Both the position numbers and the translations under genes were made by a program. Source: Rhizobacter sp. (lineage in GTDB: Bacteria > Pseudomonadota > Gammaproteobacteria > Burkholderiales > Burkholderiaceae_C). From it: 15,217 bases of DNA. Positions 6,543 to 14,395 of this stretch are shown here, in pieces (position 1 is the stretch's first letter; each line of letters starts with the position of its first letter). A model generated the notes under the pieces. That model was not told the origin of the DNA. It searched no databases and saw nothing but the letters and a program-made list of their open reading frames with translations. Location: assembly GCA_025360945.1 (NCBI GenBank), contig JANYBE010000451.1:1-15217 (forward strand), written 5' to 3'.

Positions 6543-8518
6543 GCGACTGCTCTCGCGTCGGTACTGTCCTGGGTCTGACGCACCTTCGAGCGATAGCGCC
6601 GATCGGTGGCGGCGAGGAAGCCGCCGAACGCCATCATCAGGCACCCACCCCAGATCCAGCTGATGAAGGGCTTGACGTAGACACGCACGATCCAGGTGCC
6701 GCCGGCGAGCGGCTCGCCGAGCGAGACATAAAGATCGCGGGTAAAGCCGGTATCGATCGCGGCCTCGGTCATCGTCGCGCCTGCGACCGGGAAGACGCGC
6801 TTCTCGGGGTGCAATGTCACGACCTTGCTGCCGTTGCGTGTGACGTCTATCGTGCCTTGCGCCGCACGGTAATTAGGGCCGAGCAGCGACTGCACGCCGC
6901 GGAAGGCGAAGGTGTAGCCGAGCACCTCGGTCGTGTCGCCCACGTCCATCTTCACGTCACGTTCGATCTCGCCGCTCTTGACCATCGTGACCCCGAAGAT
7001 GAAGACGGCGATGCCCAGATGCGCGACCATCATGCCGACCATCGCGCGCGGCAGCTGGCGTGCACGGTGCATCACGCTGGTGCGAACGATGCCGCTCGGG
7101 CGCAGCCGACCAGCGAGGTCGGTGGCCAGTGCGGCGACGATCCAGAACGCCATCATCAGGCCGAGCGTCGAGACAACGCCGAGATGTCCGCGCCACCAGT
7201 TCGTCAAGAGCGCCGCGACCAACGCCGCACCGAAGGCCCAGCGCAGGCGCTTCACGAGCTGCGGCAGCTCGGCTTGCTTCCAGCGCGCGAGCGGGCCGAT
7301 GCCAATCAGGAAGATCAGCGGCGTCACCAGCGGCACGAACACGGTGTCGAAGTAGGGCGGACCGACCGAGAGCTTGCCCATGCCGAGCGCGTCCAGCAGC
7401 AGCGGGTATAGCGTGCCGAGCAGCACCGCGCCGCAAGCCGCCATCAGCACTACGTTGTTGGCGAGCAGGAAGGTCTCGCGCGAGACCCACTCGAAGCGTG
7501 CCCCCAGGCCGACCTTGGGGGCGCGCCACGCATACAGCGCGAGCGAGGCGCCGATCACGAATACGAGGAAGCCGAGGATGAACAGTCCGCGCCGCGGGTC
7601 GGTCGCGAACGCGTGCACCGACGACAGCACGCCGGAGCGCACGAGGAAGGTGCCGAGCAGCGACAGCGAGAACGCGAGGATCGCTAGCAGCACCGTCCAC
7701 GACTTGAAGCCGCCGCGCTTCTCGGTGACGGCGAGCGAATGTATCAGCGCGGTCGCGACCAGCCAGGGCATGAAGGACGCGTTCTCGACCGGGTCCCAGA
7801 ACCACCAGCCGCCCCAGCCGAGCTCGTAGTAGGCCCAGCCGCTGCCCATGGCAATGCCGATGGTGAGGAAGATCCATGCCACCGTCGTCCATGGCCGTGT
7901 CCATCGAGCCCAGGTGGCATCAAGGTTGCCGCCGATCAGCGCCGCGACCGCGAACGAAAACGCGACCGACAGGCCGACATAGCCCATGTAGAGCATCGGC
8001 GGGTGGAACACCATGCCCGGGTCTTGCAGCAGTGGATTCAGGTCGCGGCCGTCGAGCGGCGGATTGGCGAGGCGGTCAAACGGATTCGAGGTGAGCAGCA
8101 GGAACAGCACGAAGCCCAAACTCAACAGGCCCATCACCGACAGGATGCGCGCCAGCACGGGCGCCGGTAGATGGCGGCTGAAGCGCGTGACCGCGAACGC
8201 CCAGCCGGTGAGCATCAGCAGCCACAGCAGCATCGAGCCTTCGTGCCCACCCCAGACCGCGGCGACGCGGTACTGCGTAGGCAGCGAGGTGTTGGAGTTG
8301 GCCGCGACGTAGAACACCGAGAAGTCGTTGCCGACGAAGGCCGCGATCAGGCAGCCGAACGCAAAGGCGACCAACACGAACTGGAGCGCGGCGGTCGGGC
8401 GCGCCAGCGCCATCCAGTCGGCACGGCCGCGCGCCGCGCCGAGCATCGGCATCACGGCGAGCACGGTGGCGACGCCGAGCGCGAGCCAGAGCGCGAAGTG
8501 ACCGAGCTCGGGGATCAC
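6539..8518 (-). CDS. ccmF: Haem lyase subunit CcmF
   Basis: CcmF is the large polytopic inner-membrane component that takes haem from holo-CcmE and attaches it to apocytochrome c. It has 659 residues, as expected. The periplasmic WWD domain is at 235-252 (WGGWWFWDPVENASFMPWL). Candidate haem-ligand histidines are His172 (GMVFHPPMLYMGY) and His260 (ATALIHSLAV), with His302 (SSVHAFA), plus a later His in MVAHLGIAVF. VWGGHEGSMLLW (88-99) is another family hallmark. Translation starts at GTG 8518, forming a GTGA overlap with the ccmE stop; AAGGAAGG is well placed upstream inside ccmE. The stop overlaps the ccmG start by 4 bp. Confidence 0.97.
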   Translation of the reverse strand: MIPELGHFALWLALGVATVLAVMPMLGAARGRADWMALARPTAALQFVLVAFAFGCLIAAFVGNDFSVFYVAANSNTSLPTQYRVAAVWGGHEGSMLLWLLMLTGWAFAVTRFSRHLPAPVLARILSVMGLLSLGFVLFLLLTSNPFDRLANPPLDGRDLNPLLQDPGMVFHPPMLYMGYVGLSVAFSFAVAALIGGNLDATWARWTRPWTTVAWIFLTIGIAMGSGWAYYELGWGGWWFWDPVENASFMPWLVATALIHSLAVTEKRGGFKSWTVLLAILAFSLSLLGTFLVRSGVLSSVHAFATDPRRGLFILGFLVFVIGASLALYAWRAPKVGLGARFEWVSRETFLLANNVVLMAACGAVLLGTLYPLLLDALGMGKLSVGPPYFDTVFVPLVTPLIFLIGIGPLARWKQAELPQLVKRLRWAFGAALVAALLTNWWRGHLGVVSTLGLMMAFWIVAALATDLAGRLRPSGIVRTSVMHRARQLPRAMVGMMVAHLGIAVFIFGVTMVKSGEIERDVKMDVGDTTEVLGYTFAFRGVQSLLGPNYRAAQGTIDVTRNGSKVVTLHPEKRVFPVAGATMTEAAIDTGFTRDLYVSLGEPLAGGTWIVRVYVKPFISWIWGGCLMMAFGGFLAATDRRYRSKVRQTQDSTDARAVA

Positions 8519-8970
8519 CTCGCGCCTTCCTTGGCCATCGTGTTGGCGAGCTTGCCTTGCTGTGCGCGCTTGAGCGCCTCGGCGGCTTCGGGCGGCATGT
8601 AGTTCTCGTCGTGCTTGGCGAGCACCTCGCGGGCGACAAACACGCCGCCTTCGAGCCGGCCCTGCGCAACCACACCTTTGCCCTCCTTGAACAGGTCGGG
8701 GAGGATGCCCTCGTAGCGCACCGGTACCGACTTGGAGGTGTCGGTGACGATGAAACTCACATGCACGCCGTCACGCATCACCGTGCCCCTCTGGACCAAC
8801 CCGCCCAGGCGAAAGCTGCGATTCGGCGGTGCCTCGTGCTCGGCCACCTGGGTCGGCGAGTAGAAGAACACGAGGTTGCTCTGGAATGCGTTGAGCACGA
8901 GCGCGACGGCGATGCCGACGGCGCAGACGATTGCGGCGGCAACGGCGAGCCGTTTGTGGCGAGGTTTCAT
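8515..8970 (-). CDS. ccmE: Haem chaperone CcmE
   Basis: CcmE binds haem covalently in the periplasm and delivers it to CcmF. The 151-residue product has a basic N terminus (MKPRHKRL), one membrane anchor (about 8-28), and an OB-fold beta barrel containing FRLGGLVQRGTV and VPVRYEGILPDLFKEGKGVV. The haem-attachment site is LAKHDENYMPPE, with His120 and Tyr124. It begins 3 bp after the ccmD stop, with no clear Shine-Dalgarno, and its stop overlaps the GTG start of ccmF. Coupled translation within the ccm operon is likely. The histidine version (HXXXY) is the common bacterial type, not the cysteine variant. Confidence 0.97.
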   Translation of the reverse strand: MKPRHKRLAVAAAIVCAVGIAVALVLNAFQSNLVFFYSPTQVAEHEAPPNRSFRLGGLVQRGTVMRDGVHVSFIVTDTSKSVPVRYEGILPDLFKEGKGVVAQGRLEGGVFVAREVLAKHDENYMPPEAAEALKRAQQGKLANTMAKEGAR

Positions 8971-8973
8971 AGG

Positions 8974-9141
8974 TCAGCTATTTTCGTCGGTATTGGGGCG
9001 AGTGGCGCGGACGTCACGGTGGCGTTTGATCGCGGTCAAGGCGTCGAACGCCATGCACAGTGCCACGACACCGAACGAGCCCCACACATAGAACCCATAG
9101 CCGCCCATCGCGAAGAATTCGGACTCGCTGCCCCAGGTCAT
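8974..9141 (-). CDS. ccmD: Small membrane protein CcmD
   Basis: CcmD is a small single-span protein that helps release holo-CcmE from the CcmABC complex. This gene encodes 55 residues (start ATG 9141). It has the family landmarks: an N-terminal aromatic stretch, GGYGFYVWGSFGVVAL spanning the membrane (about 13-32), and a basic cytoplasmic tail (AIKRHRDVR). The ATG overlaps the ccmC stop as ATGA, and GGGGTGG upstream inside ccmC can act as Shine-Dalgarno. The next gene, ccmE, starts 3 bp after its stop. Identification rests on position, size and the GGYGFYVW motif. Confidence 0.9.
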   Translation of the reverse strand: MTWGSESEFFAMGGYGFYVWGSFGVVALCMAFDALTAIKRHRDVRATRPNTDENS

Positions 9142-9875
9142 GACGCCACCCCGTTCAGCCACTTCGCATCGCGTTCGCGCTCGGCCACGATCGCACGCGT
9201 TCGCGTGAACACGACCGCGAACGCATACGCCCAGCAGGCCAACGTCATCAGCAGCATCGCGGTGAGCATCGTGGCGACCATCTTCGGCGCCATGGTCGCG
9301 CTGATCGTCGACCCCTGGTGCAGCGTGTTCCACCACTTCACCGAGAAATAGATGATGGGCACGTTGACGCTGCCGATCACGGCCAGCAGCGCGCCGGCCT
9401 GGTCGGCACGGCGGGTGTCGTCGATCGCGTTCACGAGGGCCATGTAGCCCAGATACAGAAACAGCAGGATGAGTTCCGAGGTAAGCCGCGCATCCCACAC
9501 CCACCAGGTGCCCCAGGTCGGCTTGCCCCACAGCGCACCGCTCCACAGCGCGGCGAAGGTGAACATCGCGCCGGTGGGCGCGATCGCGCGCGCGACCATC
9601 GAAGCCAGCCGCGCGTTGAAGGCCCAGCCAATCGCGGCCCAGAACGCCATCACCATATAGAGCAGCATCGACATCCACGCAGCCGGCACGTGGATAAAGA
9701 TGATGCGGTAGGCGTCGCCCTGGGTCGCATCGGTCGGCGCTTGGAAGAAGCCGATGTACATACCCGATACGCCGAGCGCTGCCGCGGCCACCCAGAACCA
9801 GGGAACGAGTCGACCGGCCAGCGCGTAAAAGCGCGGCGGCGACGCGAAGGTGAAGAAGCGGGTGTTGGCCAGCAT
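9138..9875 (-). CDS. ccmC: Haem exporter/handling protein CcmC
   Basis: CcmC presents haem to CcmE at the outer face of the inner membrane. From the ATG at 9875 the protein has 245 residues, the usual CcmC length. It has six predicted membrane spans. The WWD motif is at 116-141 (WGKPTWGTWWVWDARLTSEL), and the two axial-ligand histidines fit His62 (IIFIHVPAAWMSM) and His186 (WWNTLHQGST). I preferred ATG 9875 because GGAG lies 11 nt upstream. A GTG at 9887 overlaps the ccmB stop as GTGA and would add four residues. The 3' end overlaps the ccmD start. An internal repeat-like relation to CcmF through the WWD domain is a known family feature. Confidence 0.96.
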   Translation of the reverse strand: MLANTRFFTFASPPRFYALAGRLVPWFWVAAAALGVSGMYIGFFQAPTDATQGDAYRIIFIHVPAAWMSMLLYMVMAFWAAIGWAFNARLASMVARAIAPTGAMFTFAALWSGALWGKPTWGTWWVWDARLTSELILLFLYLGYMALVNAIDDTRRADQAGALLAVIGSVNVPIIYFSVKWWNTLHQGSTISATMAPKMVATMLTAMLLMTLACWAYAFAVVFTRTRAIVAERERDAKWLNGVAS

Positions 9876-9883
9876 CGGTCGAG

Positions 9884-10567
9884 TCACTCCGTGGCGATGC
9901 GCAGCGCCGCCGCAGTGGCGAGCGGCGCGAGCAGTCCGGTGGCAATGAAGAGCGCGCCCAGCAGCGAGAAGTGGCCGCGCGCCGACGAACCCGACTCGAC
10001 CGCGCTGACCGCGCCGCTGCCGAAGATCAGCGCCGGGATGCACAGCGGCACGATCAGCAGGATCAGCAGCACACCGCCGTTGCGCACGCCCAGCGTGAGC
10101 GCGGCGCCGAGGCTGCCGAGCAGGCTCAGGATCGGCGTGCCGAGCATCAAGCTCGCGCACAGCGCCACCGTGCTACGGCCGCTCAGATCGAACATCACGC
10201 CGAACAGCGGTGCGATTAGCACCAGCGGCAGGCCGGTCAACAGCCAATGCGACACGGCCTTCGCGATCGCCACGGGCAGGGCGGATGCAGCTCCGATGCC
10301 GCCGGCCAGCATCATCTGCTCCAGCGAGCCGTCGGCCTGATCGGTGGCAAACAGCTGCGTGACCGACAGCATGGCCGCGAGCAGCGCACAGACCCACAGC
10401 ACGCCGGGCGCGATCTGGCGCAGCGTGTTGGGTTCAGGGCCGACGCCGAGCGGGAACAGGCTCACTGCGACCGCGAAGAACGCGAGCGGCAGCAGCGCAT
10501 CGACGCGGCGCCGTGCGGCCAGCCGCAAGTCGCGGCCGAGGACGGCGCTGAAGACTGGCGCCGTCAT
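9884..10567 (-). CDS. ccmB: ABC transporter permease CcmB
   Basis: CcmB is the membrane subunit paired with the ATPase CcmA; together they drive release of holo-CcmE from CcmC. The product has 227 residues with six hydrophobic spans. The family-like segments are RDLRLAARRRVDALLPLAFF near the N terminus, APGVLWVCALLAAMLSVTQLF (about 53-73) and the following DGSLEQMMLAG, and NGGVLLILLIVPLCIPALIFG later. The ATG at 10567 overlaps the ccmA stop as ATGA; a GAGG about 11 nt upstream is a modest Shine-Dalgarno. The frame extends upstream to 10765, but that portion is antisense-free overlap inside ccmA and can be discarded. Confidence 0.95.
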   Translation of the reverse strand: MTAPVFSAVLGRDLRLAARRRVDALLPLAFFAVAVSLFPLGVGPEPNTLRQIAPGVLWVCALLAAMLSVTQLFATDQADGSLEQMMLAGGIGAASALPVAIAKAVSHWLLTGLPLVLIAPLFGVMFDLSGRSTVALCASLMLGTPILSLLGSLGAALTLGVRNGGVLLILLIVPLCIPALIFGSGAVSAVESGSSARGHFSLLGALFIATGLLAPLATAAALRIATE

Positions 10568-11184
10568 GCGCCGGCGGCCTCGTTCAGCTGCACGGTGATC
10601 GGTGTTGGCGAGCTCAGGATCAGCGGCACATGGCTGGTCAGCAGCACGCTGCCGCCGCGAGCCGCATGCTCGGCGAGCAAGTTGTTGAGCGCGTCCACGC
10701 CCTCGGCGTCGAGCGCATCGAATGGCTCGTCGAGTAGCCACAGCGCGGTCGCCGGTGCGGAGCACAGGCGCGCCAGCGCGACCCGGCGTCGCTGGCCTTG
10801 CGACAGGGTGCGCACCGGTGCATCGCGGCGACTGTGCAGGCCGAAGCGGCGCAGCGCGCGCTCTTGTGCTTCGGCGTCGGTGTCAAAGCCATGCAGCAGG
10901 CTCAGGAACATCAACGACTCGGCGACGCTGAGGTCGTCCTTCAGCGCGTTCGCGTGGCCGACATAGACCCGCGCGCGATCCGCGCCGTGATCGATGCGGC
11001 CGGCCTCGGGCCGAGCCAGGCCAGCAAGCAAGCGCAGCAGGCTGGTCTTGCCCTGGCCGTTGGCCCCGCGCACCCAGACGATCTCGCCGGGCAGCACCGC
11101 TAGATTAAGCCCGCTGAACAGCAGGCGCTCACCCCGGCGGCAGGCCAGGCCGGCTGCGGCCACGACGTTGCTGCTGTCAGTCAT
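10564..11184 (-). CDS. ccmA: Cytochrome c maturation ABC ATPase CcmA
   Basis: CcmA is the cytoplasmic ATPase of the CcmABCD complex. The 206-residue product carries Walker A GANGQGKT (40-47), signature LSQGQ (127-131), Walker B LWLLDEP (148-154) with the D-loop FDALD, and the H-loop histidine at 185 (LLTSHVP). GANGQGKTSLLRLLAGL is typical of CcmA. It is the first gene of the ccm operon. The ATG at 11184 has no strong Shine-Dalgarno, and its promoter should lie in the 120 bp shared with greB. The stop overlaps ccmB by 4 bp. Confidence 0.97.
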   Translation of the reverse strand: MTDSSNVVAAAGLACRRGERLLFSGLNLAVLPGEIVWVRGANGQGKTSLLRLLAGLARPEAGRIDHGADRARVYVGHANALKDDLSVAESLMFLSLLHGFDTDAEAQERALRRFGLHSRRDAPVRTLSQGQRRRVALARLCSAPATALWLLDEPFDALDAEGVDALNNLLAEHAARGGSVLLTSHVPLILSSPTPITVQLNEAAGA

Positions 11185-11221
11185 GCGATTTCATCGACGC
11201 GGGAGCGGTGCTTCGGGCGAA

Positions 11222-11251
11222 CCGGCTATTGTGCACAAGCCATAGAGCCGG
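11222..11251. promoter_or_regulatory. Nested palindrome between ccmA and greB
   Basis: An outer inverted repeat, CCGGCT (11222-11227) and AGCCGG (11246-11251), encloses a perfect 10-bp palindrome TTGTGCACAA (11229-11238). CTAT and ATAG next to the outer arms extend the symmetry with a small offset. It sits midway between two divergent genes, so it may be an operator for a dimeric regulator or a folded element. TATCAT at 11256-11261 could be a -10 for greB, but no good -35 is at proper spacing. No regulator can be named. Confidence 0.35.
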
Positions 11252-11304
11252 CCCGTATCATCGAAGCATGCATTTGTCGCCACCTGTCACATACGCCTGA
11301 CGTC

Positions 11305-11871
11305 ATGAGCAAGGCCTTCACGCGCGAGCCCGATGCGGCGGGTGACGACGATGACGACGACATCGCTTTGCCGACATTGCCGGCCGGTAAGAAGAACTAC
11401 CTCACACCGGCCGGTTACACGCGCTTGCGGGCCGAATTGCTGACGCTGCTCGACGACGAAAGACCCAAGATCGTCGAGATCGTCTCCTGGGCCGCAAAGA
11501 ACGGCGACCGCTCCGAGAACGGCGACTACCTGTACGGCAAGAAGCGCCTGCGCGAGATCGACCGGCGAATCCGCTTCCTGACGAAGCGACTGGACATCGC
11601 CGAGGTTGCAGACCCGTCGCTACACTTCGGTCACGACCAGGTGTTCTTCGGTGCGACCGTGACCTATGTGAACCAGCTAAATGAAGAGCGCACGATCACG
11701 ATCAAGGGCGTCGACGAAGTGGACAACCTGAACGGCGAGGTGAGCTGGGTTTCGCCGATTGCGCGCGCGCTGCTGAAGGCCCGGGTCGGCGACGAGGTGC
11801 ACTTGATGACGCCGGGCGGCCTGGAGCAGATCGAGGTGATTGCCGTGCACTACCCGGCGCCCGGCGTTTGA
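11305..11871 (+). CDS. greB: Transcript cleavage factor GreB
   Basis: GreB rescues backtracked RNA polymerase by stimulating cleavage of the transcript 3' end through the secondary channel. The 188-residue product has an acidic N-terminal extension with six consecutive Asp (14-19). The coiled coil follows (about 30-100). Its tip GDRSENGDYLYGKK (67-80) carries the catalytic acidic pair Asp68 and Glu71, and REIDRRIRFLTKRL is a GreB hallmark. A C-terminal FKBP-like domain holds ISPIARALL-type sequence (VSPIARALLKARVGDEV, 149-165). It is about 30 residues longer than E. coli GreB; as far as I recall, an acidic head is common in betaproteobacterial versions. No clear Shine-Dalgarno precedes ATG 11305. 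Its TGA directly abuts the convergent spoT stop. Confidence 0.95.
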   Translation: MSKAFTREPDAAGDDDDDDIALPTLPAGKKNYLTPAGYTRLRAELLTLLDDERPKIVEIVSWAAKNGDRSENGDYLYGKKRLREIDRRIRFLTKRLDIAEVADPSLHFGHDQVFFGATVTYVNQLNEERTITIKGVDEVDNLNGEVSWVSPIARALLKARVGDEVHLMTPGGLEQIEVIAVHYPAPGV

Positions 11872-14139
11872 CTAAGGTTTGACGCGCGCCACGCGCAGCA
11901 CAGAAGGCGCGCGCTTCAAGTGGCGCATCACGTCGGCCAGGTGCAGCCGGTCGCGCACACTGATCAAGAGCTGCAACTCTGCGGTTTCGGCAATGGGTTC
12001 GTTACCCATGTCGATGTGGGTGATGTCGGCCTCGGCCTCACTCACCGCCTGCGCCACCTGCGCGAGCACGCCCTTGCCGTTGGTGACGAGCAGCGTCACG
12101 CCGGTTTCGAACGCGTGGGTGGGTTGCTCGGCCCAGTCGACGCCCATCCAGTGTTCGCTGTCGCGCTCGAACAGGCGCTTGCCTACGCTGCATTCGCCAG
12201 TGTGCACCATCAGTCCCTCGCCGCGCCCGAGGTAACCGACGATCGCGTCGCCGGGGATCGGGCGACAGCAGGTCGCGAGCTGCACCGACGCGCCTTCGCT
12301 GCCGTCGATCAGCACCAGGCCTTGCGATGGCGCGCTGTCGTCGGCGGCGTAGCGGCCCATCGTCAGCGTGAGCGGATCGGGCTTGGCGCCGTGCTCGGCC
12401 ATCAGCCGTGCCAGGCGTTTGGCGACGATGGTCGCGATCTTGCGGCCCAGGCCGATGTCGGTGAACAGATCGGTGCGGGTCTTGTTGCCGCTCCAGCGCG
12501 TAAGCTGTTGCCACAAGGCGGCATCGGGCGCTTCGGCCCCGGGCAGTTGCATGCCTTCGGCGCGCAACGCCTGGGCGAGCATCTTCTCGCCCAGGTCCTG
12601 CGACTCTTCCTGCTCCATGTTCTTCAGGTAGTGACGGATTTTCGAGCGCGCCCGGCCGGTGCGCACGAAGTTCAGCCACGCGGGGTTCGGCCGCGCACCG
12701 GGCGCAACGACCACCTCGACCACGTCGCCGCTGCGCAATTCGGTTCGCAGCGCGACCGGCTCGCCGTTGACCTTGGCCGCGACGCAGTGGTCGCCCACAT
12801 CGGTGTGGATCGCGTAGGCGAAATCGATCGGCGTCGCGCCGCGCGGCAGCGCGAGGATCTTGCTCTTGGGCGTGAAGACGTAGACCGCGTCAGGGAACAG
12901 ATCGATCTTGACGTGTTCGAGGAACTCGTTCGCGTCATGGGTCTCGTCCTGGATGTCGATCAGCGACTGGAGCCACATCGCACCCAGGCGCTGCGCCTCT
13001 TGAACCTGGGCGCCGCCGCTCTTGTAGAGCCAGTGCGCGGCGATGCCTTTTTCGGCCACCGCGTGCATTTGTTCGGTGCGGATCTGGAACTCGACCGCCG
13101 TCCCCAGCGGGCTCACCAACGTCGTGTGCAGCGACTGGTAGCCGTTCGCCTTCGGGATCGCGATGTAGTCCTTGAAGCGCCCCGGCAGCGGCTTGAACAG
13201 CTGGTGCAGCACACCCATCGCCATGTAGCACTCCATCAGCGTGCTGACGACGATGCGAAAGCCGAAGATATCGTTGACCTGCGCAAACGTCAGGTGCTTC
13301 TCGCGCATTTTCTTGTAGATCGAGAACAGCGTCTTTTCTCGGCCGAACACTTGCACCTGCAGCTTGGCCTGGAGGAACGACCTCTCGACGTCGTGCTGGA
13401 TGCGCTCGACGATGTCGCGCCGGTAGCCACGTGCCTTCTGTACCGCTTTGGCCAGCGCGGCCTGGCGCCACGGCTGCATGTTGGCGAACGACAGCTCCTG
13501 CAGCTCGCGGTAGGTCTGGTTCAGACCGAGCCGGTGCGCGATCGGCGCGTAAATGTCCAGCGTCTCGGTCGCGACGCGGGCGCGCTTGGCCGGCAGCACC
13601 GCATCCATCGTGCGCATGTTGTGAAGCCGGTCGGCGAGCTTGATCAGGATCACGCGCACGTCGCGCGCCATCGCCAGCAGCATCTTGCGGAACGACTCTG
13701 CCTGCGATTCCTCGCGGGTCGAGAATTGCAGCTTGTCGAGCTTGGTCAGGCCGTCGACTAGGTCGGCCACCGGCGCGCCGAAACGCTCGATCAGCTCGAT
13801 CTTGGTGATGCCGCAATCTTCCATCGCGTCGTGCATCAGCGCGGCCATGATGGCCTGGGCATCGAGTTTCCATTCCGCGCAAAGGCCGGCGACCGCGATC
13901 GGATGCGTGATGTAGGGCTCGCCGCTGGCGCGGAACTGACCCAGGTGCGCTTCGTCGGCGAAGCGGTAGGCCTCGCGCACGCGCTTGATGTCGGCCGGCT
14001 CGAGGTAGTCGAGCTTATGCGTTAGCGCCGCGAACGAGGCCGCGGCGGCGTCAGAGGTGGGGGGTTTGGTGCCTGCGCGCTTGCCCACCGCCGGCCGCCT
14101 GGCCGGCTCGCGAACCGCGTCTGGAATCGGGGCACTCAT
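11872..14139 (-). CDS. spoT: Bifunctional (p)ppGpp synthetase/hydrolase SpoT (RSH)
   Basis: This RSH enzyme makes and degrades the alarmone (p)ppGpp. The 755 residues show the full long-RSH layout. The HD hydrolase (about 55-200) keeps His79, HD 103-104 and ED 107-108, and the ADRLHN segment (169-174), so hydrolysis should be active. The synthetase (about 260-375) has GRFKDYIAIPKANGYQSLHT (320-339) and Glu350 in EFQIRT. The charge motif RFKD (321-324) is that of bifunctional enzymes, unlike the EFDD of monofunctional RelA. TGS spans about 415-475. A conserved Cys/His region has CC 624-625, His646 and Cys650. ACT is at about 680-755. The N-terminal 40 residues are a variable basic/Pro-rich extension. 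It starts 32 bp after rpoZ and ends flush against greB. Confidence 0.96.
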   Translation of the reverse strand: MSAPIPDAVREPARRPAVGKRAGTKPPTSDAAAASFAALTHKLDYLEPADIKRVREAYRFADEAHLGQFRASGEPYITHPIAVAGLCAEWKLDAQAIMAALMHDAMEDCGITKIELIERFGAPVADLVDGLTKLDKLQFSTREESQAESFRKMLLAMARDVRVILIKLADRLHNMRTMDAVLPAKRARVATETLDIYAPIAHRLGLNQTYRELQELSFANMQPWRQAALAKAVQKARGYRRDIVERIQHDVERSFLQAKLQVQVFGREKTLFSIYKKMREKHLTFAQVNDIFGFRIVVSTLMECYMAMGVLHQLFKPLPGRFKDYIAIPKANGYQSLHTTLVSPLGTAVEFQIRTEQMHAVAEKGIAAHWLYKSGGAQVQEAQRLGAMWLQSLIDIQDETHDANEFLEHVKIDLFPDAVYVFTPKSKILALPRGATPIDFAYAIHTDVGDHCVAAKVNGEPVALRTELRSGDVVEVVVAPGARPNPAWLNFVRTGRARSKIRHYLKNMEQEESQDLGEKMLAQALRAEGMQLPGAEAPDAALWQQLTRWSGNKTRTDLFTDIGLGRKIATIVAKRLARLMAEHGAKPDPLTLTMGRYAADDSAPSQGLVLIDGSEGASVQLATCCRPIPGDAIVGYLGRGEGLMVHTGECSVGKRLFERDSEHWMGVDWAEQPTHAFETGVTLLVTNGKGVLAQVAQAVSEAEADITHIDMGNEPIAETAELQLLISVRDRLHLADVMRHLKRAPSVLRVARVKP

Positions 14140-14171
14140 GCCCCGAATTTAACTTGGATTGAGCCCGAGGG

Positions 14172-14375
14172 TCAGACCGGGACTTTGCGCAGCATCTCGA
14201 TGCCGATCTCGCCCGCGGCGATTTCGCGCAGCGCGGTGACGCCCGGCTTGTTCTTAGTTTCGATCTTGGGCGCGTGGCCCTGACTCAGCATGCGCGCACG
14301 GTAGGTCGCGGCGAGCACCAGCTGGAAACGGTTCGGGATCTTGACGAGGCAATCTTCGACGGTGATGCGGGCCAT
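14172..14375 (-). CDS. rpoZ: RNA polymerase omega subunit
   Basis: Omega assists RNA polymerase assembly and forms part of a ppGpp binding site at the omega/beta' interface. The 67-residue product begins MARITVEDCLVKIPNRFQLV, the standard omega start, followed by AATYRARML and the conserved KPGVTALREIAAGEIG region (43-58). The length equals typical betaproteobacterial omega. The N-terminal MAR is the ppGpp-contacting element in E. coli. The gene lies 20 bp after gmk and 32 bp before spoT, so co-transcription is likely. GAAAGAAA upstream is a weak Shine-Dalgarno. Confidence 0.97.
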   Translation of the reverse strand: MARITVEDCLVKIPNRFQLVLAATYRARMLSQGHAPKIETKNKPGVTALREIAAGEIGIEMLRKVPV

Positions 14376-14395
14376 GATTTCTTTCGGAGGTCAGC

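Noticed and set aside
9876..9887. GTG start of ccmC at 9887
   Set aside because: It would make a GTGA overlap with ccmB, but the ATG at 9875 has a better placed GGAG and gives the usual CcmC length. It cannot be excluded.
11229..11261. sigma70 promoter for greB using TTGTGC and TATCAT
   Set aside because: The spacer would be 21 bp, too long for a normal promoter.
11920..13761. 613-codon plus-strand open frame across spoT
   Set aside because: It is antisense to spoT, in which all domains and catalytic residues are intact; GC-rich codon bias makes this opposite frame open.
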